Origin: Stenotrophomonas maltophilia
GTDB lineage: Bacteria > Pseudomonadota > Gammaproteobacteria > Xanthomonadales > Xanthomonadaceae
Reading direction: 5' to 3'
Assembly (NCBI RefSeq): GCF_003970865.1
Contig: NZ_RXLZ01000033.1
Location: 1 to 54,552, forward strand
DNA: 54,552 nt
Translations under genes and position numbers: made by a program
Shown here: positions 17,801 to 25,778 of the stretch, piece after piece
Numbering within the stretch: the first letter of the stretch is position 1
Layout: each line of letters opens with the position of its first letter
Notes under the pieces: model-generated
Told to the model about the DNA's origin: nothing
The model's database searches: none
What the model saw: only the letters and a program-made list of their open reading frames with translations

Positions 17801-18060
17801 CAGGACGCTTCCCCGCCGAACTTGTGCACGTACTGCTTGCGCATCTCGCGGCAGGAGTCGGCCTGCGCGCGACGCTGGATCTCGCTACGCGAGGGATCCT
17901 CGCTGCGCTGCACGCACTGCTCGATGGCGTGGCGCTCGGCGGCCTGCACGTCCACGGTCTGCGGCTGCAGGCAGACCCAGGCCAGCGCGGCCAGCATCAA
18001 CACCACAAAGCCACCGCACCCGGCCATCACCAGGTGGAACTTCAGTTTCTCGGCGCGCAT
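17800..18060 (-). CDS. Small single-pass membrane protein
   Basis: This 86-aa protein has one N-terminal helix (FHLVMAGCGGFVVLMLAALAWVCL) and a charged periplasmic or cytoplasmic tail with two Cys (EQCVQRSEDPSR, SCREMRKQY). ATG 18060 has AAGGGA 9 nt upstream. The alternative ATG 18078 lies inside the operator palindrome. It is the first gene of the operon with the thioredoxin-fold protein (TGATG overlap) and MocR copy 1. I do not recognise a family. The two Cys might serve the downstream redox protein. Confidence 0.7.
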   Translation of the reverse strand: MRAEKLKFHLVMAGCGGFVVLMLAALAWVCLQPQTVDVQAAERHAIEQCVQRSEDPSRSEIQRRAQADSCREMRKQYVHKFGGEAS

Positions 18061-18073
18061 CGATGCACGTCCC

Positions 18074-18117
18074 TTCATCCATACATTGCATACAAAATAT
18101 CATCTTGTATGGATGAA
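18074..18117. promoter_or_regulatory. Predicted MocR operator O1 (CATACAA-N9-TTGTATG)
   Basis: The inner arms CATACAA (18089-18095) and TTGTATG (18105-18111) are separated by 9 bp. The left side carries an additional direct CATACA at 18080. This lets the right half also pair with the outer 12-nt arm TTCATCCATACA (18074-18085) to form a second palindrome. The site sits between the stop of MocR copy 2 and the start of the small membrane protein, where it could repress or activate that operon. Confidence 0.7.
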
Positions 18118-18133
18118 GCGCCATGCACCCGGT

Positions 18134-19549
18134 TCAGACGATGGCGTTGTGCCGGGCCTCGGGGGCTTCAGACAGAATCTCGTTCAGCTTGGCCAGCGCC
18201 CCGGCCAGCGCGCCCTGGTCGACCGCGCCGCCCAGCGACAGGCGGATCGCGTTGCCCGGCGGCGGCTCTTCCACGCTGAAGGCATCCGAGCTAGCGATGC
18301 CCAGGCCCTGTTCCTGTGCGGCCTGGATCAACCGGTACTGGTCCAGCCGTGGCGGCAGCGGCAGCCACACATGCAGGCCGGCCGGATGCGCCTGGGCACG
18401 GGACGGCAGGTACTGCGCGGCAATCGCCTGGCGCTCGCGCAGTTCCTGCTGGAAGCGCTGCACCATGTCCTGCGCCTGGCCGCTGCGGATCCACTGCGAG
18501 GCCACCGCCACCATCGACTGGGTCGGCATCAGCGCGATTGCGCGCAGCGCATCCAGCACCGGTTCCATCGGCTCGCCGGCCGGCACCACCAGGTAGGCGG
18601 TGCGCAGGCCCGGGGCCAGGCACTTGGACAGGGTGGAGATGTAATACACCGGGCAGCCGGCGTCGCGGTGGGCGGCCAGCGGCGGCGCGGCGTCACCGGC
18701 CAGCAACCAGTAGGGATCGTCTTCGATCACGGTCAGATCGTGGCGCTTGGCCACCGCCAGCAGGGCATGCCGGCGCTGTGCCGACATCGTTGCCGTGGTC
18801 GGGTTCTGGATGGTCGGCACCAGGTACAGCAGGCGCGGGCGGCGCAGCTGGCAGGCCTCCTCCAGCGCGTCCGGCAGCATGCCCTCGGCGTCCATCGCCA
18901 CCGGCACCACGCCCCGCTGCAGCACGCGCGCGGCGGCCAGCAGGCCCGGGTAGGTCAGCTGCTCGGCGGCGATCAGCTCGCCCGGCTGGGTGCGGGCCAG
19001 GATCAGCGCGCACAGCGCGGTCTGCGCGCCGGGACAGATCACCACCTGGTCGGCACCCACCGTGCCCAGCATCGGCGCCAGCCACTGCACGGCGGCGGCG
19101 CGGTCCTCGCGGGTGCCGGCGCCGACGTGATAGCTCATCAGCTCGCCCTGGCCCAGCTGCTGGCCCACGTGCTGGAAACCCGCCTCCATGCCCTGCGCGA
19201 ACGGCGCGCTGCCCAGCAGCGGCGGGATGTTCATGCTCAGGTCCACCGAGGTGCTGCGGTTGCCGGCCGACAGCGCGATGAAGGTGCCCCCGGCGCCCTG
19301 CGCATCGAGCAGGCCGGCCTGGCGCAGCTCGGCGAAGGCACGGGTGACCGTGGTCAGGTCCACGCCCACCTGCTGGGCCAGGTCGCGCTGTGGCGGCAGC
19401 CGGTCGCCCGGGCGCAGCACGCCGTCATCCACCGCCTCGCGCACCTGCTGGGCAATCTGCAGGTACAGCGGGCCGGCGCCCTCGCGGAAGGGGCGAACCC
19501 AGGTGCGATTGGGGTGTTTCAGGCGGCGGCCGGCGGCAGGTGGCGTCAT
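18134..19549 (-). CDS. MocR-type GntR regulator with aminotransferase domain (copy 2)
   Basis: This second PLP-dependent regulator has 471 aa. The winged helix at ~25-95 (PLYLQIAQQVREAVDDG, LPPQRDLAQQVGVDLTTVTRAFAELRQAGLL) has the same recognition-helix core DLTTVTRAF as copy 1. The aminotransferase domain carries VVICPGAQTALCALI, YLVPTIQNPTTATMS, VIEDDPYWLLAGDAAPPL and STLSKCLAPGLRTAY (PLP Lys). It is divergent from cyoA, and operator O2 lies in between. The end of the gene lies 17 bp from operator O1. The effector is not deducible. The shared recognition helix and shared operator suggest cross-regulation with copy 1. Confidence 0.93.
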   Translation of the reverse strand: MTPPAAGRRLKHPNRTWVRPFREGAGPLYLQIAQQVREAVDDGVLRPGDRLPPQRDLAQQVGVDLTTVTRAFAELRQAGLLDAQGAGGTFIALSAGNRSTSVDLSMNIPPLLGSAPFAQGMEAGFQHVGQQLGQGELMSYHVGAGTREDRAAAVQWLAPMLGTVGADQVVICPGAQTALCALILARTQPGELIAAEQLTYPGLLAAARVLQRGVVPVAMDAEGMLPDALEEACQLRRPRLLYLVPTIQNPTTATMSAQRRHALLAVAKRHDLTVIEDDPYWLLAGDAAPPLAAHRDAGCPVYYISTLSKCLAPGLRTAYLVVPAGEPMEPVLDALRAIALMPTQSMVAVASQWIRSGQAQDMVQRFQQELRERQAIAAQYLPSRAQAHPAGLHVWLPLPPRLDQYRLIQAAQEQGLGIASSDAFSVEEPPPGNAIRLSLGGAVDQGALAGALAKLNEILSEAPEARHNAIV

Positions 19550-19579
19550 CGGTCAGTTTTTTCCATACGTACAGATGCA

Positions 19580-19614
19580 CAAGTCCATACAATGCTGTAT
19601 CTTGTATGGGCTTG
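19580..19614. promoter_or_regulatory. Predicted MocR operator O2 (CATACAA-N9-TTGTATG)
   Basis: The 13-nt arms CAAGTCCATACAA (19580-19592) and TTGTATGGGCTTG (19602-19614) form an inverted repeat with one mismatch and a 9-bp spacer. The core is identical in sequence and spacing to O1. A further CATACGTACA lies at 19564-19573. The site lies in the divergent region between MocR copy 2 (start 19549) and cyoA (start 19733). Confidence 0.75.
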
Positions 19615-19732
19615 ATTGGAGTGGTTCGCCTGCTTGTAGGCGACCTCGTACCCACAGTGTAGCCGCTCCACGCCCGGGCGCTGCGCGCAGGCGAGCCGGT
19701 CAAGCGCGCTTCTTCAACAGGGTTGACCTCCA

Positions 19733-20638
19733 ATGAATATCTGCTGGAACCGCATCCGCCTGGCGCTGGTCGCCCTGGCCTGCGTCGGCCTGTCGGGCTG
19801 TGACTGGGTGCTGCTGGATTCGAAGGGCATGGTCGGGCTCGCCCAGCGCGACCTGATCCTGATCTGCATCGGCCTGATGCTGATCGTGGTGATACCGGCC
19901 ATCGTGCTGACCTTCGTGTTCGCGTGGCGCTACCGCGCCGGCAACACCAAAGCGAAATACATGCCTGACTGGTCGCACTCCACCAAGGTGGAGATCGTGG
20001 TCTGGGGCGTGCCGCTGATCATCATCGCGGTGCTGGCGGTGATCGTGTGGAAGTCGACCCACGAGCTGGACCCGTACAAGCCGCTGGACGTGGCCGGTGA
20101 GCCGCTGCACGTGGACGTGATCGCCACCGACTGGAAGTGGGTGTTCGTGTACCCGGACCTGGGCATCGCCACCGTCAACCAGCTCAACTTCCCGGCCAAC
20201 CGCCCGCTGGCATTCAACATCACCTCCAACTCGACGATGAATACCTTCTTCATCCCGCAGCTGGGTGGGCAGATCTACGCGATGGCCGGCATGCGCACTC
20301 AGCTGCACCTGATCGCCAACGAGCCCGGCCAGTTCCGTGGCATGTCCGGCAACTACAGCGGGCATGGCTTCTCGAACATGAAGTTCATCGCCACTGCCAG
20401 CAGCAACGAAGACTTCGATCGCTGGGTGGCCGAGGTGCGCAGCGCGCCCGACGCGCTCAGCTTCACGCAGTTCAAGGCGCTGGCCGCGCCGTCGAAGAAC
20501 GCACCGGTGCAGCACTTCTCCAGTGTTGAACCGCTGCTGTTCAAGAAGGTCATCGACCAGTTCATCGGCGTCGGTGAGAACACCGCTGCTGCGACCCCGG
20601 CGGGCGCTGCCGGCGGTGCCCAGGTTTCCCAGGAGTAA
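19733..20638 (+). CDS. cyoA: Cytochrome bo3 ubiquinol oxidase subunit II
   Basis: This is subunit II of the proton-pumping quinol oxidase. The 301-aa protein has a lipoprotein signal with lipobox LSGC (Cys at about 22), two membrane helices ([28 protein letters not shown] and [24 protein letters not shown]), then the periplasmic cupredoxin domain ([45 protein letters not shown]). The CuA ligand set of cytochrome c oxidases is absent: the equivalent loop reads [15 protein letters not shown] without the paired Cys. This identifies it as quinol-type. It is the first gene of cyoABCD-sco. The promoter region is shared with MocR copy 2. Confidence 0.97.
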   Translation: MNICWNRIRLALVALACVGLSGCDWVLLDSKGMVGLAQRDLILICIGLMLIVVIPAIVLTFVFAWRYRAGNTKAKYMPDWSHSTKVEIVVWGVPLIIIAVLAVIVWKSTHELDPYKPLDVAGEPLHVDVIATDWKWVFVYPDLGIATVNQLNFPANRPLAFNITSNSTMNTFFIPQLGGQIYAMAGMRTQLHLIANEPGQFRGMSGNYSGHGFSNMKFIATASSNEDFDRWVAEVRSAPDALSFTQFKALAAPSKNAPVQHFSSVEPLLFKKVIDQFIGVGENTAAATPAGAAGGAQVSQE

Positions 20639-20643
20639 CGAAC

Positions 20644-22620
20644 ATGTTGGGTAAATTGACGTGGGAGGCCGTGCCACTGCACGAGCCGATCGTCGTGGTC
20701 ACATTGGCGGCCATGGTGCTGGGTGGCCTCGCGCTGCTCGGCGCGGTGACGTACTTCAAGCTGTGGGGCCCGCTCTGGCGTGACTGGTTCACCACCGTGG
20801 ACCACAAGAAGATCGGCATCATGTATGTGGTGGTGGCGCTGGTCATGCTGGTGCGTGGCTTTGCCGATGCGCTGATGATGCGCGCGCAGCTGGCCGCGGC
20901 CGGGCCGGGCAGTGATGGCTTCCTGCCACCGGAGCACTACGACCAGATCTTCACCGCACACGGCGTGATCATGATCTTCTTCGTGGCCACCCCGTTCGTG
21001 GTCGGCCTGATGAACATCATCGTGCCGCTGCAGATCGGCGCGCGCGACATGGCGTTCCCGTTCCTCAACGCCTTCAGCTTCTGGATCTTCGTGGTCGGCG
21101 CCGCGCTGATGATGATCTCGCTGGGCGTTGGCGAGTTCGCCATGACCGGTTGGGTCGCCTATCCGCCGCTGTCGGGCATCGAGTTCAGTCCAGGCGTCGG
21201 CGTGGACTACTACATCTGGGCATTGCAGGCCTCGGGCATCGGCACCTTGCTGACCGGCGTCAACCTGTTCATCACCATCCTGCGCATGCGTGCGCCGGGC
21301 ATGACCCTGATGAAGATGCCGGTGTTCACCTGGACCGTGCTGGTCACCAGCGTGATCATCATCGCTGCCTTCCCGATCCTGACCGTGGCACTGGGTGCGC
21401 TCACCCTGGACCGTTACCTGGACTTCAACTTCTACACCAACACATTGGGTGGCAACCCGATGATGTACGTGAACCTGGTGTGGGCCTGGGGCCATCCGGA
21501 GGTGTACATCCTGGTGCTGCCGGCGTTCGGCATCTTCTCCGAAGTGACTGCCACGTTCGCGCGCAAGAAGCTGTTCGGCTACAAGTCGATGGTGGGCGCC
21601 ACGCTGGCGATCGGCATCCTGTCGTTCATCGTCTGGCTGCACCACTTCTTCACCATGGGCTCCGGTGCCAGCGTCAATGCCTTCTTCGGCATCATGACGA
21701 TGATCATCGCCATCCCCACCGGCGTGAAGATCTTCACCTGGCTGTTCACCATGTACGGCGGCCGCGTCGAGTTCAGCGTGCCGATGCTGTGGACCATCGC
21801 CTTCCTGGTCACCTTCACCATCGGCGGCATGACCGGTGTGCTGCTGGCCATCCCGGGCGCAGACTTCCTGCTGCACAACAGCCTGTTCCTGGTCGCGCAC
21901 TTCCACAACACCATCATCGGCGGCGCGCTGTTCGGCTACCTGGCCGGCTTCGCCTACTGGTTCCCGAAGGTGTTCGGCTTCACCCTCAACGAGCGCCTGG
22001 GCAAGTGGTCGTTCGCCTGCTGGGTGATCGGCTTCTACCTGGCCTTCATGCCGCTGTACATGCTGGGCTTCATGGGCATGACCCGCCGCATGAACCAGTA
22101 CGACAACCCGGCGTGGACGCCGTACCTGATCGCCGCCTTCATCGGCGCGCTGTTCGTGTTCGCGGGCATCATCCTGATGCTGGTGCAGATCTACGTGAGC
22201 GTGCGCGACCGCAAGCGCAACCTGGACCTGACCGGCGACCCGTGGAATGCACGCACGCTGGAATGGGCCACGCCGTCGCCGCCGCCGTTCTACAACTTCG
22301 CCGTGGTGCCCAAGGCCGATGAGCTGGACGCCTTCCACGAAGCGAAGAAGCGCGGCCTGCCGCCGCCGCCGAAGAAGTACGCACCGATCCACATGCCGAA
22401 GAACACCGGCGTGCCGCTGATCCTCAACATCTGGATCCTGGTGCTGTGCTTCGCCCTGGTCTGGCACATCTGGTGGATGGCCGCGGCCAGCTTCATCGCG
22501 ATGATCGTGACCCTGATCGTGCGGTCCTACGACGAGGACGTGGACTACTACGTCAGTTCCGAAGAGGTGGCACGCACCGAAGCGGCCAACCTTGCCAAGC
22601 TGAAGGAGGTACGCGCATGA
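20644..22620 (+). CDS. cyoB: Cytochrome bo3 ubiquinol oxidase subunit I
   Basis: This is the catalytic haem-copper subunit that holds low-spin haem b, haem o3 and CuB. It has 658 aa with about 14-15 membrane helices. Conserved ligand blocks are visible: [11 protein letters not shown] (low-spin haem His), [17 protein letters not shown] (CuB His and its cross-linked Tyr), WLHHFFTMG (two CuB His) and [11 protein letters not shown] (haem o3 and low-spin haem His). The gene starts 6 bp after cyoA, and its stop overlaps the cyoC start (ATGA). Reduction of O2 to water by ubiquinol is established for the family. Confidence 0.98.
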   Translation: MLGKLTWEAVPLHEPIVVVTLAAMVLGGLALLGAVTYFKLWGPLWRDWFTTVDHKKIGIMYVVVALVMLVRGFADALMMRAQLAAAGPGSDGFLPPEHYDQIFTAHGVIMIFFVATPFVVGLMNIIVPLQIGARDMAFPFLNAFSFWIFVVGAALMMISLGVGEFAMTGWVAYPPLSGIEFSPGVGVDYYIWALQASGIGTLLTGVNLFITILRMRAPGMTLMKMPVFTWTVLVTSVIIIAAFPILTVALGALTLDRYLDFNFYTNTLGGNPMMYVNLVWAWGHPEVYILVLPAFGIFSEVTATFARKKLFGYKSMVGATLAIGILSFIVWLHHFFTMGSGASVNAFFGIMTMIIAIPTGVKIFTWLFTMYGGRVEFSVPMLWTIAFLVTFTIGGMTGVLLAIPGADFLLHNSLFLVAHFHNTIIGGALFGYLAGFAYWFPKVFGFTLNERLGKWSFACWVIGFYLAFMPLYMLGFMGMTRRMNQYDNPAWTPYLIAAFIGALFVFAGIILMLVQIYVSVRDRKRNLDLTGDPWNARTLEWATPSPPPFYNFAVVPKADELDAFHEAKKRGLPPPPKKYAPIHMPKNTGVPLILNIWILVLCFALVWHIWWMAAASFIAMIVTLIVRSYDEDVDYYVSSEEVARTEAANLAKLKEVRA

Positions 22621-23252
22621 ACCTGTTGACCCGCCCCGAGCTGGCCAGCGACACGCAGGCGCACGAGGACCACCACGAGCACGACCACGGCCACGAACAG
22701 GGCGGCATGAAGGTGTTCGGCATGTGGGTCTACCTCATGTCCGACCTGGTGCTGTTCGGTTCGCTGTTCGCCTCGTACGCGGTGCTCAGCACCGCCTACG
22801 CCGGCGGCCCCACCGGCAAGGACCTGTTCTCGCTGCCGTTCGTGATGGCCGAGACCTTCCTGCTGCTGGTCTCCAGCATCACCTACGGCCAGGCCGTGCT
22901 GGCGATGCATCGCCACGACACCTCGGCAGTACTGCGCTGGCTGGGCGTGACCTTCGTGCTCGGTGCTTCGTTCATCGGCATGGAGATCTACGAGTTCTCG
23001 CACCTGATCCACGAAGGCGCAGGCCCCAGCACCAGTGCCTACCTGTCGGCGTTCTTCGCGCTGGTCGCCACCCACGGCCTGCACGTGGCCAGCGGCCTGA
23101 TCTGGATGGCGGTGGTCATGCACCAGGTCTATCGCCGTGGCCTGACCCCGACCAACATCACCCGCGTGTCGTGCCTGAGCCTGTTCTGGCACTTCCTGGA
23201 CCTGGTGTGGATCTGCGTCTTCACCTTCGTCTACCTGATCGGAGCCTTCTGA
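22617..23252 (+). CDS. cyoC: Cytochrome bo3 ubiquinol oxidase subunit III
   Basis: This 211-aa membrane subunit has five helices. A His/Glu-rich N-terminus ([17 protein letters not shown]) precedes [26 protein letters not shown], the family signature. [35 protein letters not shown] and the final [24 protein letters not shown] are canonical. The ATG overlaps the cyoB stop (ATGA), which indicates translational coupling. The His cluster at the N-terminus is longer than in E. coli and could bind metal, though that is inference. Confidence 0.97.
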   Translation: MNLLTRPELASDTQAHEDHHEHDHGHEQGGMKVFGMWVYLMSDLVLFGSLFASYAVLSTAYAGGPTGKDLFSLPFVMAETFLLLVSSITYGQAVLAMHRHDTSAVLRWLGVTFVLGASFIGMEIYEFSHLIHEGAGPSTSAYLSAFFALVATHGLHVASGLIWMAVVMHQVYRRGLTPTNITRVSCLSLFWHFLDLVWICVFTFVYLIGAF

Positions 23253-23253
23253 C

Positions 23254-23586
23254 ATGGCCCACGTCGAAACTTCGCGCGCCGGCAATGCGCACGGCTCCAC
23301 CAAGTCCTACCTGATCGGCTTCGTGCTGTGCGCGCTGCTGACCGTGGTGCCGTTCGCACTGGTGATGAACCCGGTGCTGTCGCGGCCGCTGACCCTGTTC
23401 CTGCTGGTCGGCTTCGCGGTGGCGCAGATCCTGGTGCAGCTGGTCTATTTCCTGCACATGGACCGCAAGTCCGAAGGTGGCTGGAACCTGGCCAGCTTCG
23501 TGTTCACCCTGGTGATCCTGTTCATCATCGTCGCGTTGTCGGTGTGGATCATCTGGAGCATGCACTACCACATGATGATCAACTGA
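23254..23586 (+). CDS. cyoD: Cytochrome bo3 ubiquinol oxidase subunit IV
   Basis: This 110-aa subunit has three helices (SYLIGFVLCALLTVVPFALVM, LTLFLLVGFAVAQILVQLVYFLHM and LASFVFTLVILFIIVALSVWIIWSM). HMDRKSEGGWN between helices 2 and 3 is the CyoD signature. It begins 1 bp after the cyoC stop. The subunit is thought to assist assembly of the CuB site in subunit I. The SCO gene follows about 100 bp downstream. No cyoE haem O synthase is present in the window. Confidence 0.96.
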   Translation: MAHVETSRAGNAHGSTKSYLIGFVLCALLTVVPFALVMNPVLSRPLTLFLLVGFAVAQILVQLVYFLHMDRKSEGGWNLASFVFTLVILFIIVALSVWIIWSMHYHMMIN

Positions 23587-23689
23587 CCGTGGCCGGGGTG
23601 ATCGGCACGGACCGCGCGATCACCCCGGCACCTCCGTCCTCTTTCCCCCAAGGGCAGGCCTGACCGAGACCCCGCCCGCGTCTGCGTTG

Positions 23690-24400
23690 GTGGTACCCGT
23701 GAAGCGTGTTGCTGCTGTTGCCCGTTCGTTGTTCTTTCCCCGATTCCGCTTGCCGCTGCTGGCCGGCCTGGCCATCGGCCTGCTGGCCGGCTGCAGTGCG
23801 CAGTCGCGCATGGACTTCTACTCCAAGGACATCGCCTGCGAAGAGCTCGGCCAGCAGTGGTCGATGCCCGACAGCCACGGCACCGTGCGCGGCCCGAAGG
23901 ACCTGCAGGGGCAGGTGACCTATCTGTTCTTCGGTTTCACCAGCTGCCCGGACGTGTGCCCGACCACGATGGTCGAGCTGAGCCAGGTCAAGCACCTGAT
24001 GGGCAAGGATGCCGACCAGCTGCAGGTAGTGTTCGTCAGCGTTGACCCGGCGCGTGATACGCCGGAGGTCGCGCGCACCTATGTGGAAGCGTTCGACCCC
24101 AAGGCGATCGCGCTGGTCGGCAACGAAGCACAGCTGGCGGCGATGGCCAGCGACTTCAAGGCGTTCTACGAGAAAGAGCCCGGCCAGGTACCGGATACCT
24201 ACACCATGAGCCACATCGCCGGTGGCTACGTGTTCGACCGCCAGGGCCGCCTGCGCCTGTTCGCGCCGTACGGCATGCCGGTGGAAAAGCTGTTCTCGGA
24301 CGTGCAGCGCCTGCTGCTCGAACCCGGCCACCCGGCCGCCGGCAACGACGCACTGGCCAGCTGCCACCTCAAGCACAGCGGCACACTCGCCGCCCGGTAG
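23690..24400 (+). CDS. SCO-family copper chaperone lipoprotein
   Basis: This SCO1/SenC protein delivers copper or redox equivalents during terminal-oxidase assembly. It has about 236 aa with a lipoprotein signal and lipobox LAGC. The thioredoxin-like domain carries the copper motif CPDVC in FGFTSCPDVCPTTMVEL, and the partner His lies in TYTMSHIAGGYVFDRQGRLRLF. No ATG start fits: the candidates are TTG 23687, GTG 23690 and GTG 23699, and I chose GTG 23690, though the start is uncertain. Its stop codon TAG is formed by the GTAG head of a SMAG-like repeat. It follows cyoABCD, whose subunit II has no CuA, so CuB is the likely target. Confidence 0.9.
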   Translation: MVPVKRVAAVARSLFFPRFRLPLLAGLAIGLLAGCSAQSRMDFYSKDIACEELGQQWSMPDSHGTVRGPKDLQGQVTYLFFGFTSCPDVCPTTMVELSQVKHLMGKDADQLQVVFVSVDPARDTPEVARTYVEAFDPKAIALVGNEAQLAAMASDFKAFYEKEPGQVPDTYTMSHIAGGYVFDRQGRLRLFAPYGMPVEKLFSDVQRLLLEPGHPAAGNDALASCHLKHSGTLAAR

Positions 24401-24536
24401 GTGTCGACCTTGGCAATCCTGTGGGTGCCGACCGTTGGTCGGCACACGTGATGCATGAATCCGGTGGGTGCCGACATCGGGGTTCTGCTGTGTGCCGGCA
24501 TCGCGAATCTGGTGGGTGCCGACCGTTGGTCGGCAC
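24397..24536 (+). repeat. SMAG repeats downstream of the SCO gene
   Basis: A truncated unit starts at 24397 and includes the SCO stop codon. GTGG-headed units lie at 24421-24445 and 24512-24536 (both with core GTGCCGACCGTTGGTCGGCAC), with a degenerate one from 24463. All are on the plus strand. Confidence 0.75.
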
Positions 24537-24569
24537 GCCCCTGCGCCGAGCCCATGCTGACTCACAGCA

Positions 24570-24929
24570 TCAAGAGCCGATGTATCGATAGTGGAGATGG
24601 TCGGAGTCATCCACGAACTCGACATGAAGGATTGCTTCGTCAGGAACTCCGTCAGCGAGCAGTACGCACTCCACAATAACGGTCCCGGCGTTGGTGCGAT
24701 AAGCATCCACAGGCGGGCGTGAGTTGCCGGGAATGGATGTCATTCTCCGATGAGGGGCTGTGATAGTCACCTCATCATCAAAGTAGTCGCCGATTGCTTC
24801 GAAGATCTCTTCGATGACATCTTCCGGAACAAGGAACCGTTCTGACAGTGCCTTGCGGTTCCTTGCGGAGATCGCTGCAACGAATTTCTCCAGTGCGCCA
24901 TACTGATCTCCAGAGATAACAACATCCAA
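24570..24929 (-). CDS. Small acidic protein, unknown (possible DUF7668-like)
   Basis: This 119-aa soluble protein is rich in Asp/Glu. Its N-terminal helical half (ALEKFVAAISARNRKALSERF, IEEIFEAIGDYF) is followed by a beta-rich half (DEVTITAP, GTVIVECVLLADGV, AILHVEFVDDSDHLHYRYIG). It has the same length and helix-then-strand layout as the gene at 27786, to which it may be distantly related. Base composition is clearly lower in GC than its neighbours, and it is bracketed by SMAG repeats, consistent with transfer. There is no clear ribosome-binding site. I do not recognise a function; an orphan immunity role is possible but unproven. Confidence 0.55.
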   Translation of the reverse strand: MDVVISGDQYGALEKFVAAISARNRKALSERFLVPEDVIEEIFEAIGDYFDDEVTITAPHRRMTSIPGNSRPPVDAYRTNAGTVIVECVLLADGVPDEAILHVEFVDDSDHLHYRYIGS

Positions 24930-25199
24930 CGTGCAGCCCTCTGCCGAGTATCCGGCTCGATTGAGAAGACTTCAGAGTAGGGCGAGAAGCATTTCGTGCC
25001 ACGTGGCGATTGCGACATTTACTACAGAAAATTGCCGAGCATGGGCTCGGCTCTACAAGCGCGCGGCCCAGCAACGCCACTCTGCCCCGGTGCATGCCGA
25101 CATCGGGAATCCGGTGGGTGCCGACCATTGGTCGGCACACCCTGACATCAATCCCCGGCCGGCCAGGAGAGCCAACCGGCCGGGGCACCACTCAACGCC
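24930..25199. other. Intergenic: SMAG repeats and terminator
   Basis: This segment holds a minus-strand SMAG unit at 25034-25056, a plus-strand GTGG unit at 25114-25138, and a GC-rich hairpin at 25153-25185 that lies downstream of the I9-like gene. I see no gene here. Confidence 0.7.
25153..25185 (-). terminator. Terminator hairpin of the S8 protease operon
   Basis: The 10-bp perfect stem CCCCGGCCGG / CCGGCCGGGG with a 13-nt loop lies 15 bp past the stop of the I9-like gene. The T tract is weak. Confidence 0.6.
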
Positions 25200-25778
25200 T
25201 TACTTGGTCTCCTCCCACTGCACCACGTCCGGCTCGGTGGCGCGGATACCGGCGGTGGACAGCAGCTTGGTGCTCGCATCCAGCGCCGCGTTCACCGACG
25301 GGTACTCCACGATGGCCTGGCCCGAAGCCTTGGAGACCTTCACCACGGTGCCGCCGGTGGCGGTAGCCGCACGCTGGGCCGATGCCGCATCGGTGAAGAA
25401 CACCTTGACCCGCGACGTCGCCACCACCGGTGCTCCGTCATGGGAGACCGCCGCCGCAAACTTGCCGGCGCCGGCATCAGCAGGCGCCGCCGCTGCGCCA
25501 TCCAGCGAACGCTTGGTGCGCGAACTGGTGGTCGCCGCCGCCTGCGGGGTGATCGTGAACTGACCGCCGCTGGCCTGCTTCACGGTGGTCGAGGGGGACA
25601 GCTGGAAGCGCGTGCCGCCCACATCGAACGAGCGGCCGGTAGCGGACGCCTTCAGTTCCTGCGCATCCACGGTCGACAGGGTCCTGGCCGGAGGGGTCTG
25701 CCCCGAGCTCTGTGCCCAGGCAGGGGAGGTCATCGCCGCGAAGGCGAGCGTGCTCAACAGAATGGTGGTCTTCATCAT
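25200..25778 (-). CDS. Secreted I9-like protein, candidate separate propeptide/chaperone of the S8 protease
   Basis: This 192-aa secreted protein has a signal peptide (KTTILLSTLAFAAMTSPAWA). The N-terminal half is Ser/Thr/Ala-rich. Residues ~117-185 have the betaalphabeta-betaalphabeta rhythm of subtilisin propeptides: VATSRVKVFFTD, AASAQRAATATGG, TVVKVSKASGQAIVEYPS, AALDASTKLLSTAGI, then RATEPDVVQWEE, which resembles the EPD-type end of Inhibitor_I9 domains. Its ATG overlaps the stop of the S8 protease gene (TGATG). The protease lacks its own propeptide, and a downstream external chaperone (ORF2) is known for the propeptide-less Aeromonas sobria protease ASP. I infer the same role here. The homology is inferred by eye, not shown. 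Confidence 0.65.
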   Translation of the reverse strand: MMKTTILLSTLAFAAMTSPAWAQSSGQTPPARTLSTVDAQELKASATGRSFDVGGTRFQLSPSTTVKQASGGQFTITPQAAATTSSRTKRSLDGAAAAPADAGAGKFAAAVSHDGAPVVATSRVKVFFTDAASAQRAATATGGTVVKVSKASGQAIVEYPSVNAALDASTKLLSTAGIRATEPDVVQWEETK

